A stretch of DNA of 64,000 bases from Butyricicoccus faecihominis (GCF_024462775.1 NZ_JANGCE010000012.1:1-64000); one strand, 5' to 3'. Positions 7,926 to 17,009 are shown, counted from the stretch's first letter. Notes: generated by a model from the sequence alone, not told the origin. Numbers and translations: made by a program.

Positions 7926-8494
7926 TTGATCAGCTCCTCGCGGCGCAGGATATCCTGCGCGACCAGTACCAGCTTGCGGTTTTCGTTCCGGCTTTTGCGC
8001 TGCAAAAAGCGCATCGCGTCCTCGTCGCCAATGCCGAATTGATCCATCAAAAGCCCCTTGGCGCGTTCGATCACCTTGCGCTCGGAAAGGCGGTTGATGG
8101 CCTGATCGCGCTCGCTGATGGCGGCGCGCTGCTCGGCGTAGCGCGCGTAGGCGATGGACAGCGCGGATTCGATCTCGTATTCATCCACCGGCTTTTGCAA
8201 ATAGCCGAACACGCCCGCCGCGCTGACGCGCTCGGTCACCTTGGAATCGCGGTAGCCCGTTATGACCACCGCCGGGATCTGAAAAACCTTTTGCACGGTC
8301 TCGATCGCGGTAATGCCGTCTATTTCGGGTAGGTTCACGTCCATCATCACGATATCGGGCCGCAGTTCCAGAATACGTTCGATCGCAAGCTTGCCGTTGC
8401 CGGCCGTGCCCACCACCTCGTGTCCGATATTGGCTACCATCTTCTGAAAACCGAGCCGCACGAGCGGCTCGTCCTCTGCAATAAACACGCGCAC
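7922..8494 (-). CDS. REC-ANTAR response regulator (RNA-binding antiterminator)
   Basis: 190 residues from the GTG at 8494, which has GGGGGAGG eight bases upstream. A TTG further upstream lies before that ribosome site and is rejected. The receiver domain has the acidic pair near residue 7 and the phosphoacceptor Asp52 in VMMDVNLP. A coiled linker leads to a C-terminal ANTAR domain (about 125-185) with ERAKGLLMDQFG and the DEDAMRFLQRKS core. ANTAR proteins bind paired RNA stem-loops and block terminators. The attenuator upstream of the adjacent sugar operon (5810-5899) is the obvious candidate target. It overlaps the kinase gene by four bases. Confidence 0.92.
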   Translation of the reverse strand: MRVFIAEDEPLVRLGFQKMVANIGHEVVGTAGNGKLAIERILELRPDIVMMDVNLPEIDGITAIETVQKVFQIPAVVITGYRDSKVTERVSAAGVFGYLQKPVDEYEIESALSIAYARYAEQRAAISERDQAINRLSERKVIERAKGLLMDQFGIGDEDAMRFLQRKSRNENRKLVLVAQDILRREELIK

Positions 8495-8516
8495 GGTATT
8501 TGCCTCCCCCCTCAAG

Positions 8517-10808
8517 TCAGTCTGTTTCCAGCGGCCTGTCCTCCCGGCGCAGCGCGCGGGCCGTGGCCGAATGGGGACAGTGTACGAGCCCCGCGGGCGG
8601 GCCTTCGTACAGCACCTGCCCGCCGTTTTTGCCGCCCTCCGGCCCCATGTCGATCACCCAATCCGCCCGGCGGATCACATCCAGATCATGCTCCACCACA
8701 ATGGCGGAAGCGCCCCCCTCGATCAGGCGGGCAAGCAGCTGCATCAGCTGCTCCACATCCGCCCCGTGCAGGCCGGTGGCCGGCTCGTCCAGCAGCAAGA
8801 CGCCGCCCTCGCCGCCCAGATGGCTGGCCAGCTTGACGCGCTGGCACTCGCCGCCGGAAAGCGTGCCGGTCGGCTGGCCGAGCGTCAGATAGCCAAGGCC
8901 GACGTTTGCCAGCATACGCAGCTTGGCGCGGATTTTGGGGCTTATAAAAAATTCCATGGCCTCGTCCACCGTCAGCGCCAGCACCTCCAGAATCGTTTTG
9001 CCGCCAAAGCGGTGGGAGAGCGCTTCTTCGCTGAACCGCGTGCCGCGGCAGGCTTCGCACGGCTGGGTCACCGGGTCCATGAAGGCCATTTCGGTGGTGA
9101 CAAAGCCCTTGCCCTTGCAGACCGGGCAGGCCCCCTTGGAGCTGTAACTGAACAGCGCCGCATCCACGCCGTTTTCGCGGGCGAACAAGCGGCGTATCTC
9201 ATCCATTATGCCCAAGTAGGTCGCCGGGGTCGAGCGGGAGCTGGCGCCGATCGGCGCGCTGCTGATGTGCTCGGCCTGCGGGTACAGGCGCTTCAGTTCG
9301 CCGCAGACGAGCGAGGTCTTGCCCGACCCGGCGAGCCCGCTCACCACGGTCAGCACGCCGAGCGGGATATCGACCGATACGTTCTTGAGATTGTGCAGCG
9401 TCGCGTTCCGAATGTGCAGCCAGCCCTTTGGTTTTCGCGGACAGGGATTGAGCGGCGTTTTCTTGCGCAGGCTCAGCCCGGTCAGGCTGTCCTGCTCCAT
9501 AAGCGCGCCGACCGGCCCCTGAAAGATCACCCTGCCGCCGCCGGTACCGGCGGCGGGCCCCATGTCGATTACCTCGTCCGCCATGCGGATCACGGCCTTG
9601 TTGTGCTCCACCACCAGCAGCGTGTTGCCCCGGTCGCGCAGGCGCAGCAGCAGGCGGCCCAGCCTCGTAACGTCCGCCGGGTGCAGCCCGGCGGAGGGCT
9701 CGTCAAAAATATAGGTCAGCCCGGTCAGGCTGCTGCCCAAATGGCGCACCATTTTCAGCCGCTGCGCTTCGCCGCCGGACAGGGTGCGGCAGGGGCGGTT
9801 CAGGCTCAGGTAGCCAAGGCCCATATCGGTTATGCTGTGCAGCACGCGAACCAGCCGCCGCGCGAGGGAAGCGCCCACCGGGTTTTCCAGCCGTTCCAGC
9901 ACGGCGGAAAGGTCGCCGATCTCCATTTCGCCCAGCTCGTGGATGTTAAAGCCGAAAAGGCGGCTTTCGAGCGCAGCCGCGTTCAGGCGCGCGCCGCGGC
10001 AGGCGGGGCAGGCGCATTCGGTGGTGAAATCGCGCAGGATGCGCTGCGCGGCCTTGCTGCCCGCGTTCACGTCCCGCTTGAGGTATAGCCGCTCGATGCG
10101 GTCGAGAAAGCCCTCGTAGGTGAGCGTGTAATCGTTCCAGACCTTGCCGGTCGTGTTGCGGATGGGCACGATCACGCCCGAGCCGTGCAAAAAGTCCTGC
10201 CATTCCCGCTCGCTCCACTGGCAAAGGGGCTTGTCCGGGTCCAAAAGGCCCGAATTGGCGTAAAGCTGCCACTGATAGGCGCCCACCTGATGGCCGGGGA
10301 ACAGGATCGCGCCTTCGTTTAGCGATTTCTCCGTATCCAGCAGCTTGGCGAAATCAAAGCGCACGGTCTTGCCAAGGCCGCTGCACACCGGGCACATGCC
10401 TGAGGGATCGTTAAAGGAATAGGCGGAGGACGGCCCGGCGCTCGGCGTGGCGCAGCGGGAAAAGAGCAGGCGCAGCAGGGGCGCCAGATCGGTCATGGTC
10501 GCCACGGTCGAGCGGATATCGCCATGAAAAGGCTTTTGGTCGATCACGATCGAGGTGGTCAGCCCGTCGATCATGTCCACGGCGGGCATTTCGTAGTGGG
10601 GCAGGCGGCTGCGCAGATAGAGCGGGTAGGTGTCGTTCAGCTGTCTCGACGCTTCGACCGCGATTGTGTCGAACACCAGCGAGGACTTGCCTGAACCGGA
10701 TACGCCGGTAAAGACCACCAGCCTGCCCTTTGGAATGGAAAGGCTTATGTGCTTCAAATTGTTTTCATGCGCGCCCGAAAGGACGATCGCGTCGCGTGCG
10801 CGGGGCAT
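8517..10808 (-). CDS. short UvrA paralogue (UvrA2-like ABC protein)
   Basis: 763 residues against about 940 for true UvrA. There are two ABC domains with Walker [10 protein letters not shown] and GLAGSGKTS, two signature LSGGE segments ([10 protein letters not shown] and [10 protein letters not shown]), and zinc-type CxxC pairs (CPVC, CPAC, CPVC, CEAC). The reduced length fits UvrA-like proteins that lack the UvrB-interaction insertion. Such paralogues are linked to drug tolerance or DNA-damage responses in other bacteria, but no clear role can be given here. Its stop lies 22 bases before the REC-ANTAR start, so the regulator and kinase may be read from this gene's promoter. Confidence 0.85.
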   Translation of the reverse strand: MPRARDAIVLSGAHENNLKHISLSIPKGRLVVFTGVSGSGKSSLVFDTIAVEASRQLNDTYPLYLRSRLPHYEMPAVDMIDGLTTSIVIDQKPFHGDIRSTVATMTDLAPLLRLLFSRCATPSAGPSSAYSFNDPSGMCPVCSGLGKTVRFDFAKLLDTEKSLNEGAILFPGHQVGAYQWQLYANSGLLDPDKPLCQWSEREWQDFLHGSGVIVPIRNTTGKVWNDYTLTYEGFLDRIERLYLKRDVNAGSKAAQRILRDFTTECACPACRGARLNAAALESRLFGFNIHELGEMEIGDLSAVLERLENPVGASLARRLVRVLHSITDMGLGYLSLNRPCRTLSGGEAQRLKMVRHLGSSLTGLTYIFDEPSAGLHPADVTRLGRLLLRLRDRGNTLLVVEHNKAVIRMADEVIDMGPAAGTGGGRVIFQGPVGALMEQDSLTGLSLRKKTPLNPCPRKPKGWLHIRNATLHNLKNVSVDIPLGVLTVVSGLAGSGKTSLVCGELKRLYPQAEHISSAPIGASSRSTPATYLGIMDEIRRLFARENGVDAALFSYSSKGACPVCKGKGFVTTEMAFMDPVTQPCEACRGTRFSEEALSHRFGGKTILEVLALTVDEAMEFFISPKIRAKLRMLANVGLGYLTLGQPTGTLSGGECQRVKLASHLGGEGGVLLLDEPATGLHGADVEQLMQLLARLIEGGASAIVVEHDLDVIRRADWVIDMGPEGGKNGGQVLYEGPPAGLVHCPHSATARALRREDRPLETD

Positions 10809-10847
10809 ACCGCATTCCTCCTTATCTGTCGGCGTTTCATTAAAAAT

Positions 10848-10876
10848 ATTATAGCACGGCTCGAATGGTGCGTAAA
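10848..10876 (-). promoter_or_regulatory. promoter for the UvrA-like gene
   Basis: On the minus strand TTTACG (10876-10871), a 17-bp spacer and TATAAT (10853-10848). The -10 box is preceded by TGC, an extended -10. The gene starts about 40 bases downstream. Confidence 0.65.
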
Positions 10877-11025
10877 GCGCTTGCTAACTATAATTTTTCT
10901 AAATATAAAAAATATTATTTTAAGCATTGACAAATTGAGTGAAACGGCTTATCCTGATAGTGGAGGGCGTTCCTCAGGCGCCTTCGATCTCTTTCGTTTT
11001 CCTGCCTTGCCCGCCGGTGGGCGCG

Positions 11026-11332
11026 CCAATGTTATTTTGTTAAGGGAAACGCATAGGAAAAAAACAAGGGATTCACCGAGCTAGTAGGGCGCGAGAAGGT
11101 GAATTGGCCGAAGGCCAAGAGAAGCTGGTCTGGACCACGCTCTCGACGCGCCGTCTCGAAGGGACGTAACACTTTCTGAGAAACCATGTCCCTTCTCTCG
11201 GCCGTACCGGCCTGTTTGATGCTCTCACTTATCCCGGTGCTTCGCTCTCGGCGCGCCGAGGGCGTCGCGCCCTACTTTTTCTGTGTTTGCGTTATTTTTT
11301 TGTCTTGCCTGACCTTATATGAATAACATTGG
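11026..11332. mobile_element. MITE-like element A (307 bp)
   Basis: The ends are CCAATGTTATTTTGTTAAG at the left and its imperfect inverse (ending AATAACATTGG) at the right. The 8-bp sequence TGGGCGCG flanks both ends exactly. The interior contains long palindromic stretches (GTAGGGCGCG near one side, GCGCCCTAC near the other) and no credible gene. A 33-base subterminal stretch is shared in inverted orientation with element D. The rest of the 10809-11477 gap holds promoters and a hairpin only. Confidence 0.7.
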
Positions 11333-11420
11333 TGGGCGCGCCTCTCCCTACATACATGCGGCGTTTTAAGATCCGGCTGTCCTCCGGGTCGTTCGCCGGC
11401 CGGGCAAGGGAAACGCAGAG

Positions 11421-11467
11421 CCAAGCGGCCGCAGACATACGCTGTCTGCGGCCGCTTGGTTTTATAT
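11421..11467 (+). terminator. strong hairpin terminator
   Basis: A perfect 16-bp stem (CCAAGCGGCCGCAGAC and its inverse) with a 7-base loop is followed on the plus strand by TTTTATAT. It lies just past the end of the minus-strand ROK gene and may stop transcription from both sides, though the T run favours the plus strand. Confidence 0.7.
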
Positions 11468-11477
11468 CGGGGGACTG

Positions 11478-12491
11478 TTAAACGATAAAGGGGAACAGGG
11501 TGGAATCAAGCGTCAGCCGGATTAGGCCGAGCGCGTAGTTTTCAAACGTGTGGCCGTCGGTACGGAGCTCGGGCAGGTGCTGCGGGCCAAGCACCTTGCC
11601 GCACAGCGCGCGGATCTCCTCCGCGTCCGCGTCGCCAAGGCTGTTGCTCAGCAAAACAACGCTCGCCGGGTTGATGGTGCAGCAGATGGTTGTGAGAATC
11701 TGGGAGGCGAACCGCAAAAACGCGGGCCGGTCGTTCAGCAGGCGCGCCTGCTCGTCCGGCGAAACGCCGAAGGCCTCCGCCACATGCCAGACCGAGCCGG
11801 ACAGCATGGTGGAGCCGGTCAAGGAGTGGCCGTTTACGATAAAGCCGCTGCCGACATAGCCGCTGGTCTCCGGGAAGTAGATGGCGGCGAAATCGCCGCG
11901 TCGCTCGGCCTGTTCGTGGTAAAGGTAATAGGTGATGATGTGCATATCGTTCTTTACGATCACCTGCACGCCGAACCGCTCGCTCAGCGAGCGGACAAAG
12001 TCGGCCTTTTCCAGCCCCTTGATGTCGCAAAACTCGATCACGCCGTCGCTCACCACGCCGGGAATGCCGATGCCCACCGTGCGGATGAGCGGGTCCGCCG
12101 CGATCCGCTCGGCGACCAGCTCCTCGATGGTCTGCTGGGACAGCTCGCCGGGCGTGAGCTGCCGCTGTTCGATCACGCCGCCAAGCGCGTCCGCCACGGC
12201 GAGGTCCAGCGAACCGTGGTCCGCGTGCGTGTATACGCAAATACTCAGCACGTGCAGATAGTCCCGGTTGTAGGAGAACAGATCGGAAGGACGGCCAATG
12301 CCCGCGCCGATCTGATCGACCTTGAGGATTTCCTTTGCCTCAAGCATTTCATTCAGGGCGGTCGAGCAGGTGGCCATGCTCAGATCGGTCTCCTTGACGA
12401 TGTCGGCCTTGGTGCAGGTCTCGTGCTTCTGGATGGCCTCGCGGATGCGTTCCTTGTTGCGCTGGCGGATTTCGATTGCGCTGGTAATCAT
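11478..12491 (-). CDS. ROK-family transcriptional regulator
   Basis: 337 residues from the ATG at 12491. The N-terminus holds a winged helix-turn-helix (about 10-70, ADIVKETDLSMATCSTALNEM), followed by an ROK-type sugar-kinase-like domain with TVGIGIPGVV and the GSGFIVNG region. Conserved ROK cysteine metal-binding clusters are not evident, so the effector domain may be modified. GAGG lies about 10 bases before the start. ROK regulators normally repress sugar genes and respond to a sugar or sugar phosphate. The target here is unknown. It is divergent from the MATE gene, and a shared AT-rich region lies between them. Confidence 0.8.
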   Translation of the reverse strand: MITSAIEIRQRNKERIREAIQKHETCTKADIVKETDLSMATCSTALNEMLEAKEILKVDQIGAGIGRPSDLFSYNRDYLHVLSICVYTHADHGSLDLAVADALGGVIEQRQLTPGELSQQTIEELVAERIAADPLIRTVGIGIPGVVSDGVIEFCDIKGLEKADFVRSLSERFGVQVIVKNDMHIITYYLYHEQAERRGDFAAIYFPETSGYVGSGFIVNGHSLTGSTMLSGSVWHVAEAFGVSPDEQARLLNDRPAFLRFASQILTTICCTINPASVVLLSNSLGDADAEEIRALCGKVLGPQHLPELRTDGHTFENYALGLIRLTLDSTLFPFIV

Positions 12492-12598
12492 TTGTTCTAA
12501 CCTCGATTCAGCGGGCGGCGCGCAAGCCAAGTTCGCGCCGCCCGCATTTCAATTTATTGTGCAGCAATGGGTATTAAAATATATCATATTATAATAAT

Positions 12599-12627
12599 AT
12601 AATATCCTAAATCTCCCTTCTTGTAAA
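12599..12627 (-). promoter_or_regulatory. promoter for the ROK regulator gene
   Basis: On the minus strand TTTACA (12627-12622), a 17-bp spacer and TATTAT (12604-12599). The AT-rich stretch just downstream (around 12580-12605) is partly palindromic and could be an operator. Confidence 0.55.
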
Positions 12628-12679
12628 GCCTTTTGAAAAAATTGCCCGCCGGATGAAAATAGATATTGCTTTATTTTGG

Positions 12680-12708
12680 TTGATAATATAAACTAAATAA
12701 AATACAAG
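12680..12708 (+). promoter_or_regulatory. possible promoter for the MATE exporter gene
   Basis: TTGATA (12680-12685), a 17-bp spacer and TACAAG (12703-12708), about 45 bases before the chosen GTG start. The -10 box is weak. Confidence 0.45.
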
Positions 12709-12751
12709 AAAAGAATTGCGTGAAGCAAGGCATGGACAGGGGGAGAGCGAC

Positions 12752-14128
12752 GTGCGCGCAAAGGTAAGAGAAATGACGAAGGGCAGGCCGATCAGCCTGA
12801 TCTTCTTTTTTTCGCTGCCGCTGATGGTGGGCAGCGTGTTCCAGCAGCTCTATATGATCGTCGATTCGATCATCGTGGGCCGGGGCGTGGGCGTGCAGGC
12901 GCTGGCCTCGCTCGGCGCGGCGGATTGGATCAACTGGATGCTGCTCTGGGCAATTCATGGGTTCACACACGGTTTTTCCGTCTTGGTGGCCGAGGTGTTC
13001 GGCGCGGGCGACCATAAGCGCCTGCAAAAGGTCATCGGCCAGATCGTGCTGCTCAGCCTTGCGGTCGGCGTGGTGCTAACCGTGGTGGGGCTGCTCGCGA
13101 TCGATCCGCTGCTTCGCCTGCTCCAAACGGAGCAATCGATCATCGGCGGTTCCCGGCAGTACTTACAGGTGTTGTTCGTGGGCACGATCATCGTGTTGGG
13201 GTACAACATGTCCGCCGCGATCCTCCGCTGCATGGGCGACAGCCGCACGCCGCTGGCCGCGATGGTGGTGGCGGCGGTCGTCAACATCGGGCTGGACCTT
13301 TTGTTCGTCCTGCAATTCCATATGGGCATTTTCGGCGCGGCGGTCGCAACGGTCATCGCCCAGCTCTGCTCGCTGCTGTATTGTCTGGCCGCCATGCGGC
13401 AGCTTCCGGCCTGCTGCCTGTCGCGCGAGGAGCTGCGGCCCGACAAGCCCCTGCTGCGCCGCCTTTTCAGCCTTGGCGCGCCCACGGCGCTGCAAAACGC
13501 CGTGATCGCGGTGGGCGGCATGGTCGTGCAGTTTGTGCTAAACGGCTTCGGCATTGTGTTTGTCGCGGGCTTCACGGCCACCAATAAGCTGTACGGCGTG
13601 CTGGAAAGCGCGGCCATCGCGTTCGGCTACGCCATGACCGCGTATATGGGGCAGAACCGGGGCGCGGGCCGCACCGACCGGATCGACGCCGGCATACGGG
13701 CCGTTGTCACGCTTTCGGCGGTGATCTCGGTCGTGATTTCGGTTTTCACCATTGCATTTGGCAAGGGGCTGCTCAGCCTTTTCGTTTCCGCGGAAGAAAA
13801 AAACGCGGCCGAGGTGATCGAGATCGCCTACCATTATCTGTTCATCATGAGCTGCCTTCTCATCATCCTGTTCCTGCTGCACGCCTACCGTTCCTCGCTG
13901 CAAGGGCTGGGCAACATGCGGGTGCCGATGGCGTCCGGCGTGGTCGAACTGTTCATGCGCATCGGCGTGGCGCTGCTGCTGCCGCCGCTGATCGGCAGGG
14001 AAGGCATCTTCTACGCGGAGGTAGCCGCTTGGACGGGCGCGGCCGTGTTTTTGGTGGCGTATTATTACACGCATATCCGGCGGATCAAGGCTGGGATCGA
14101 TGCGGAGCGTAAAATTATAAAGGAATAA
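12752..14128 (+). CDS. MATE-family multidrug/cation exporter
   Basis: 458 residues from the GTG at 12752, which has GGGGGAG six to seven bases upstream. An upstream ATG in frame lacks a ribosome site. There are about 12 hydrophobic segments in two similar halves. The N-terminal PLMVGSVFQQLYMIVDSIIVG is the classic first-helix pattern of NorM/DinF-type MATE proteins. Such proteins export organic cations or drugs using sodium or proton gradients. It stands alone between divergent ROK and downstream flavoprotein genes, and the substrate is unknown. Confidence 0.92.
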   Translation: MRAKVREMTKGRPISLIFFFSLPLMVGSVFQQLYMIVDSIIVGRGVGVQALASLGAADWINWMLLWAIHGFTHGFSVLVAEVFGAGDHKRLQKVIGQIVLLSLAVGVVLTVVGLLAIDPLLRLLQTEQSIIGGSRQYLQVLFVGTIIVLGYNMSAAILRCMGDSRTPLAAMVVAAVVNIGLDLLFVLQFHMGIFGAAVATVIAQLCSLLYCLAAMRQLPACCLSREELRPDKPLLRRLFSLGAPTALQNAVIAVGGMVVQFVLNGFGIVFVAGFTATNKLYGVLESAAIAFGYAMTAYMGQNRGAGRTDRIDAGIRAVVTLSAVISVVISVFTIAFGKGLLSLFVSAEEKNAAEVIEIAYHYLFIMSCLLIILFLLHAYRSSLQGLGNMRVPMASGVVELFMRIGVALLLPPLIGREGIFYAEVAAWTGAAVFLVAYYYTHIRRIKAGIDAERKIIKE

Positions 14129-14160
14129 AAATAATATTTGAAAAAATATGCCGCAACGCC

Positions 14161-14189
14161 TTGACACTGCCGCGCGGCGGTGATATCAT
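14161..14189 (+). promoter_or_regulatory. promoter with palindromic spacer for the flavoprotein pair
   Basis: TTGACA (14161-14166), a 17-bp spacer and TATCAT (14184-14189). The spacer contains the perfect palindrome GCCGCGCGGC, well placed to be a repressor operator. Confidence 0.75.
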
Positions 14190-14240
14190 GCAGTTAAACG
14201 GAAGGAAAGGAGCGCGGGAGACTGCTCTTCCGCAACATGC

Positions 14241-14789
14241 ATGATGGGCAAGAACATACTGATCCTGACCGCCAGCGCGCGGCAGGGAGGAAACAGCAAC
14301 CTTATGGCGCGGGCGTTTCGGGAGGAGGCCGAGCGCGCGGGACATACCGTGGAGGTGTTTGACACGGCGGCGCATCGCATTTTGCCCTGCCGCGCCTGTG
14401 ACCAGTGCTTTTCGGCCGGGCGCGCCTGCGTCTTTGCGGACGATTTCGCGCTGCTCTCGCCCCTGCTGGAATGGGCGGACACGCTGGTTTTGGCCATGCC
14501 GCTTTACTGGTATACCTTCCCGGCCTCGATCAAGGCGGCGCTCGACAAGCTCTATGCGTTCATCGTCGGCGGCAAAACGCTGCCGATCAAGGAGGCCGTG
14601 CTGCTCATCTGCGGCGAGATCGCGGAGGAGCGGGTGTTTGAAGGCGCGGTGCGCTCGTACGAGCTTATTTTGGAGGACCGCGGCTGGAAGGACAGCGGCC
14701 GTCTGGTCGTGCCCGGCGTGAACAAGGCGGGCGAGATCAAGGAAACGGACGCGCTGGACCGCGCGCGGGCGCTGGCCCGTTCGCTGTAA
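14241..14789 (+). CDS. NAD(P)H-dependent FMN reductase / iron-sulfur-flavoprotein-like protein (copy 1)
   Basis: 182 residues with a flavodoxin-like fold. The N-terminal TASARQGGNSN is the FMN phosphate loop, and AMPLYWYTFP is the conserved flavin-side loop. The cysteine pattern CX2CX2CX6C (CRACDQC then RAC) resembles the compact cluster motif of iron-sulfur flavoproteins. No strong Shine-Dalgarno sits at the normal distance: GGGAG is about 20 bases upstream. A second, similar gene follows 12 bases after the stop, so this is a tandem pair that probably arose by duplication. Role: electron transfer or quinone/nitro/disulfide reduction, not further assignable. Confidence 0.8.
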   Translation: MMGKNILILTASARQGGNSNLMARAFREEAERAGHTVEVFDTAAHRILPCRACDQCFSAGRACVFADDFALLSPLLEWADTLVLAMPLYWYTFPASIKAALDKLYAFIVGGKTLPIKEAVLLICGEIAEERVFEGAVRSYELILEDRGWKDSGRLVVPGVNKAGEIKETDALDRARALARSL

Positions 14790-14801
14790 GGGGGCGGGAC
14801 A

Positions 14802-15353
14802 ATGAAAAAGAATGTTTTGGTGCTGACCGGCAGCCCGCGTCCGCACGGCAACAGCGACCTCATGGCCGATGCGTTCATACAGGGCGCGCGTGAAGCCGGG
14901 CACGAGGTGACGAAGTTCGACTGCGCGCATCATCGCATGGCGGGCTGCATCGCCTGCGACGTTTGCTGGAGCCACGGCTCCGCCTGCGCGGTTCAGGATG
15001 ATTTCCAGCAGCTGATCCCGCTGCTGGAAGCGGCGGATGTACTGGTTTTTGCGTTTCCGCTTTATTGGTCGTCCATGCCGTCGCAGATGAAAGCGCCAAT
15101 CGACCGGCTATACGCCTATTGCGCGCCGAACTGCCGCACGCCGCTGAAAGCAAGCGAAAGCGTGCTGCTCGTCTGCGGCGAGGCGGAGGACGAATCCTAC
15201 TTCCGCGACGCGGTACACATGTACAGCGATATGGCGGACTATTTCAAGTGGCGGCAGCGGGGCAATATTCTGGCGCCCGGCGTCCGCGAAAAGGGCGAGA
15301 TCGAGCACACGGACGCGCTTGCCCGCGCGCGTGCGCTTGGGGCGGCGCTGTAA
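14802..15353 (+). CDS. NAD(P)H-dependent FMN reductase / iron-sulfur-flavoprotein-like protein (copy 2)
   Basis: 183 residues, clearly homologous to the preceding gene over its whole length. The FMN loop is TGSPRPHGNSD, the flavin-side loop is AFPLYWSSMP, and the cysteine pattern CX2CX2CX6C (CIACDVC then SAC) is again present. Both C-termini share the ending KGEIEHTDALARARALGAAL or a close variant. GGGGCGGG lies before the ATG. It probably acts with, or as an alternative to, its partner. The operon ends at the hairpin at 15363-15402. Confidence 0.8.
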   Translation: MKKNVLVLTGSPRPHGNSDLMADAFIQGAREAGHEVTKFDCAHHRMAGCIACDVCWSHGSACAVQDDFQQLIPLLEAADVLVFAFPLYWSSMPSQMKAPIDRLYAYCAPNCRTPLKASESVLLVCGEAEDESYFRDAVHMYSDMADYFKWRQRGNILAPGVREKGEIEHTDALARARALGAAL

Positions 15354-15362
15354 TTCAAAAAA

Positions 15363-15402
15363 CAAAGGAGCGCTGTAGCGAAAGCTGCGGCGCTCCTTAT
15401 TT
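15363..15402 (+). terminator. terminator of the flavoprotein pair
   Basis: A branched stem (AAGGAGCGC with GCGCTCCTT, and an inner AGC/GCT) followed by ATTT. The 3' part of this hairpin (TCCTTATTT) is also present in the long repeat copies around 17 kb, so the repeat seems to have carried it along. Confidence 0.65.
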
Positions 15403-15779
15403 GGGCTTCCCCCGACGAGGGGAAGCTGGCACGGCGAAGCCGTGACTGAAGGGGGGCGTAAGGGTGGGCGGCCATGATGTGCGTGCATTCTTGGTGGCTC
15501 GCTTTGCTCGCGATTTAATGCGCGGCGGTAGCCGCGGGGGAACGATGCGCCGCCCGGCGCGGGGGCCAAGGGGAAGGGAACACCTTACGGTTTTCCCTTC
15601 CCCTTGGAACTCCATTCTTTTCCCTTCTCCTGTATGGGGGCGGCACGAGCCGCCCTTTTGTCATATAAACAATTTGTCGCGGTGCCGGATCGGGTGCCGG
15701 GGGATTCAGTGGACGGGTTGCTTTGCTCGGCCGGACCGGCCTAGTTTCGCGCGCCCACATTTGCTGGCGCTCCGTTTAG
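15394..15779 (+). repeat. long dispersed repeat, copy L1
   Basis: Starts in TCCTTATTTGGGCTTCCCCC and runs through a 47-base module (GGTGGCTCGC ... GGTAGCCGCGGGG), a palindromic CCAAGGGGAAGGGAA block and a CGGCCGGACCGGCC palindrome. The same sequence occurs inverted at 16593-17000. No gene is credible inside: open frames in all phases are low-complexity. Confidence 0.8.
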
Positions 15780-16100
15780 TTGGTGGCTCGCTTTGCTCGC
15801 GATTTCATGCGCGGCGGTAGCCGCGGGGACGATTGCGCCGCCCGGCGCGGGGGCCAAGGGGAAGGGAACACCTTACGGTTTTCCCTTCCCCTTGGAACTC
15901 CATTCTTTTCCCTTCTCCTGTATGGGGGCGGCACGAGCCGCCCTTTTGTCATATAAACAATTTGTGGCGGTGCCGGATCGGGTGCCGGGGGATTCAGTGG
16001 ACGGGTTGCTTCGCTCGGCCGGACCGGCCAAGTTTCGCGCGCCCGCATTTGCCGGCGCTTCGCTTTCGGCGGGCTGGGTCAGCCCGCCCTACGCCGGCCA
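15780..16100 (+). repeat. long dispersed repeat, copy L2 (direct tandem of L1)
   Basis: Repeats L1 from its TTGGTGGCTCG module onwards with a 289-base period, then continues into a CGGCGGGCTGG...CAGCCCGCC hairpin that L1 lacks but the inverted copy at 16593 has. It ends close to the 3' end of the small HTH gene. Confidence 0.8.
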
Positions 16101-16153
16101 AGCGTCCCCGCTTGTAGGGCGGAGTGACCCACTCCGCCGCTCGGCATGCTAAA

Positions 16154-16471
16154 CTACAGTTGCTCCAATGCGCTGCGCACCATAGCGGTGACAATTTGAA
16201 TTTGAACAGGCGTTGCGCTCTGCCATAGATCCGAAAGTACGCCAAAATCGCTTAGTTCGTTTTCTATCAGCACTTCGGTAAGTAAGTAGGTTGGCGATAC
16301 TTTAAGTTCGTCGCATAAGCTGATAAATACCGGCAGACTGGGCGTCTTTCGCTCTGCTTCGATTTGGCGAAGATAAGTCGCATTGATGTGACATAATTCC
16401 GCTAATTGTTCGCCGGTCAGTCCACGGCTGATTCGCGCTTTTTTCAAGCGTTGCCCCATCAATAGCTTCAT
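16154..16471 (-). CDS. small XRE/Cro-type helix-turn-helix regulator
   Basis: 105 residues from the ATG at 16471 (AGAGGG six bases upstream). The HTH occupies about residues 6-60 (GQRLKKARISRGLTGEQLAEL then NATYLRQIE). A longer open frame upstream lacks a ribosome site. The gene is noticeably more AT-rich than its surroundings and is enclosed by long inverted repeats (15394-16100 and 16593-17000). Possible roles are regulator of a mobile or defence module, or an orphan antitoxin-like protein. No partner gene is visible. Confidence 0.8.
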   Translation of the reverse strand: MKLLMGQRLKKARISRGLTGEQLAELCHINATYLRQIEAERKTPSLPVFISLCDELKVSPTYLLTEVLIENELSDFGVLSDLWQSATPVQIQIVTAMVRSALEQL

Positions 16472-16592
16472 GTTTTGCCCTCTTTTTAGCTTTATTGTAG
16501 CTTCATTATAACCTGTTTTGTATCTTTCATGTTTCGTGATATGGAAACATTGGGCTGTCATGAGAAACCGAATATAAAAAACGCGGCCGTTG

Positions 16593-17000
16593 GGCGGGCT
16601 GCCCCAGCCCGCCGAAAGCGAAGCGCCAAGACAAGTGGGCGCGCGAAACTAGGCCGGTCCGGCCGAGCGAAGCAACCCGTCCACTGAATCCCCCGGCATC
16701 CGGTACGGCACCGTCAAAAATTGTTTACATGACTAAAGCGCGGCTCACACCGCCCCCAAGCAGGAGAAGGGAAAAGAATGGAGTTCCAAGGGGAAGGGAA
16801 AACCGTAAGGTGTTCCCTTCCCCTTGGCCCCCGCGCCGGGCGGCGCATCGTTCCCCCGCGGCTACCGCCGCGCATTAAATCGCGAGCAAAGCGAGCCACC
16901 AAGAATGCACGCACATCATGGCCGCCCACCCTTACGCCCCCCTTCAGTCACGGCTTCGCCGTGCCAGCTTCCCCTCGTCGGGGGAAGCCCAAATAAGGAA
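16593..17000 (-). repeat. long dispersed repeat, inverted copy R
   Basis: Inverted version of L1 plus the L2 tail. It begins with the GGGCGGGCTG...CAGCCCGCC hairpin and ends in GGGGGAAGCCCAAATAAGGA, the inverse of the start of L1. Over long stretches (for example the CCAAGGGGAAGGGAA block) it matches L1 without visible change. Confidence 0.8.
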
Positions 17001-17009
17001 CGCCGCTCA

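Noticed and set aside
10927-10955. Plus-strand promoter-like pair TTGACA and TATCCT
   Set aside because: The spacer is 17 bp, but the -10 box is poor and no gene follows before element A and the terminator at 11421. It may be real but cannot be tied to a product.
15394-17000. CRISPR array
   Set aside because: The repeats are hundreds of bases long, few in number and partly inverted, with no short regular spacers and no cas genes in the window.
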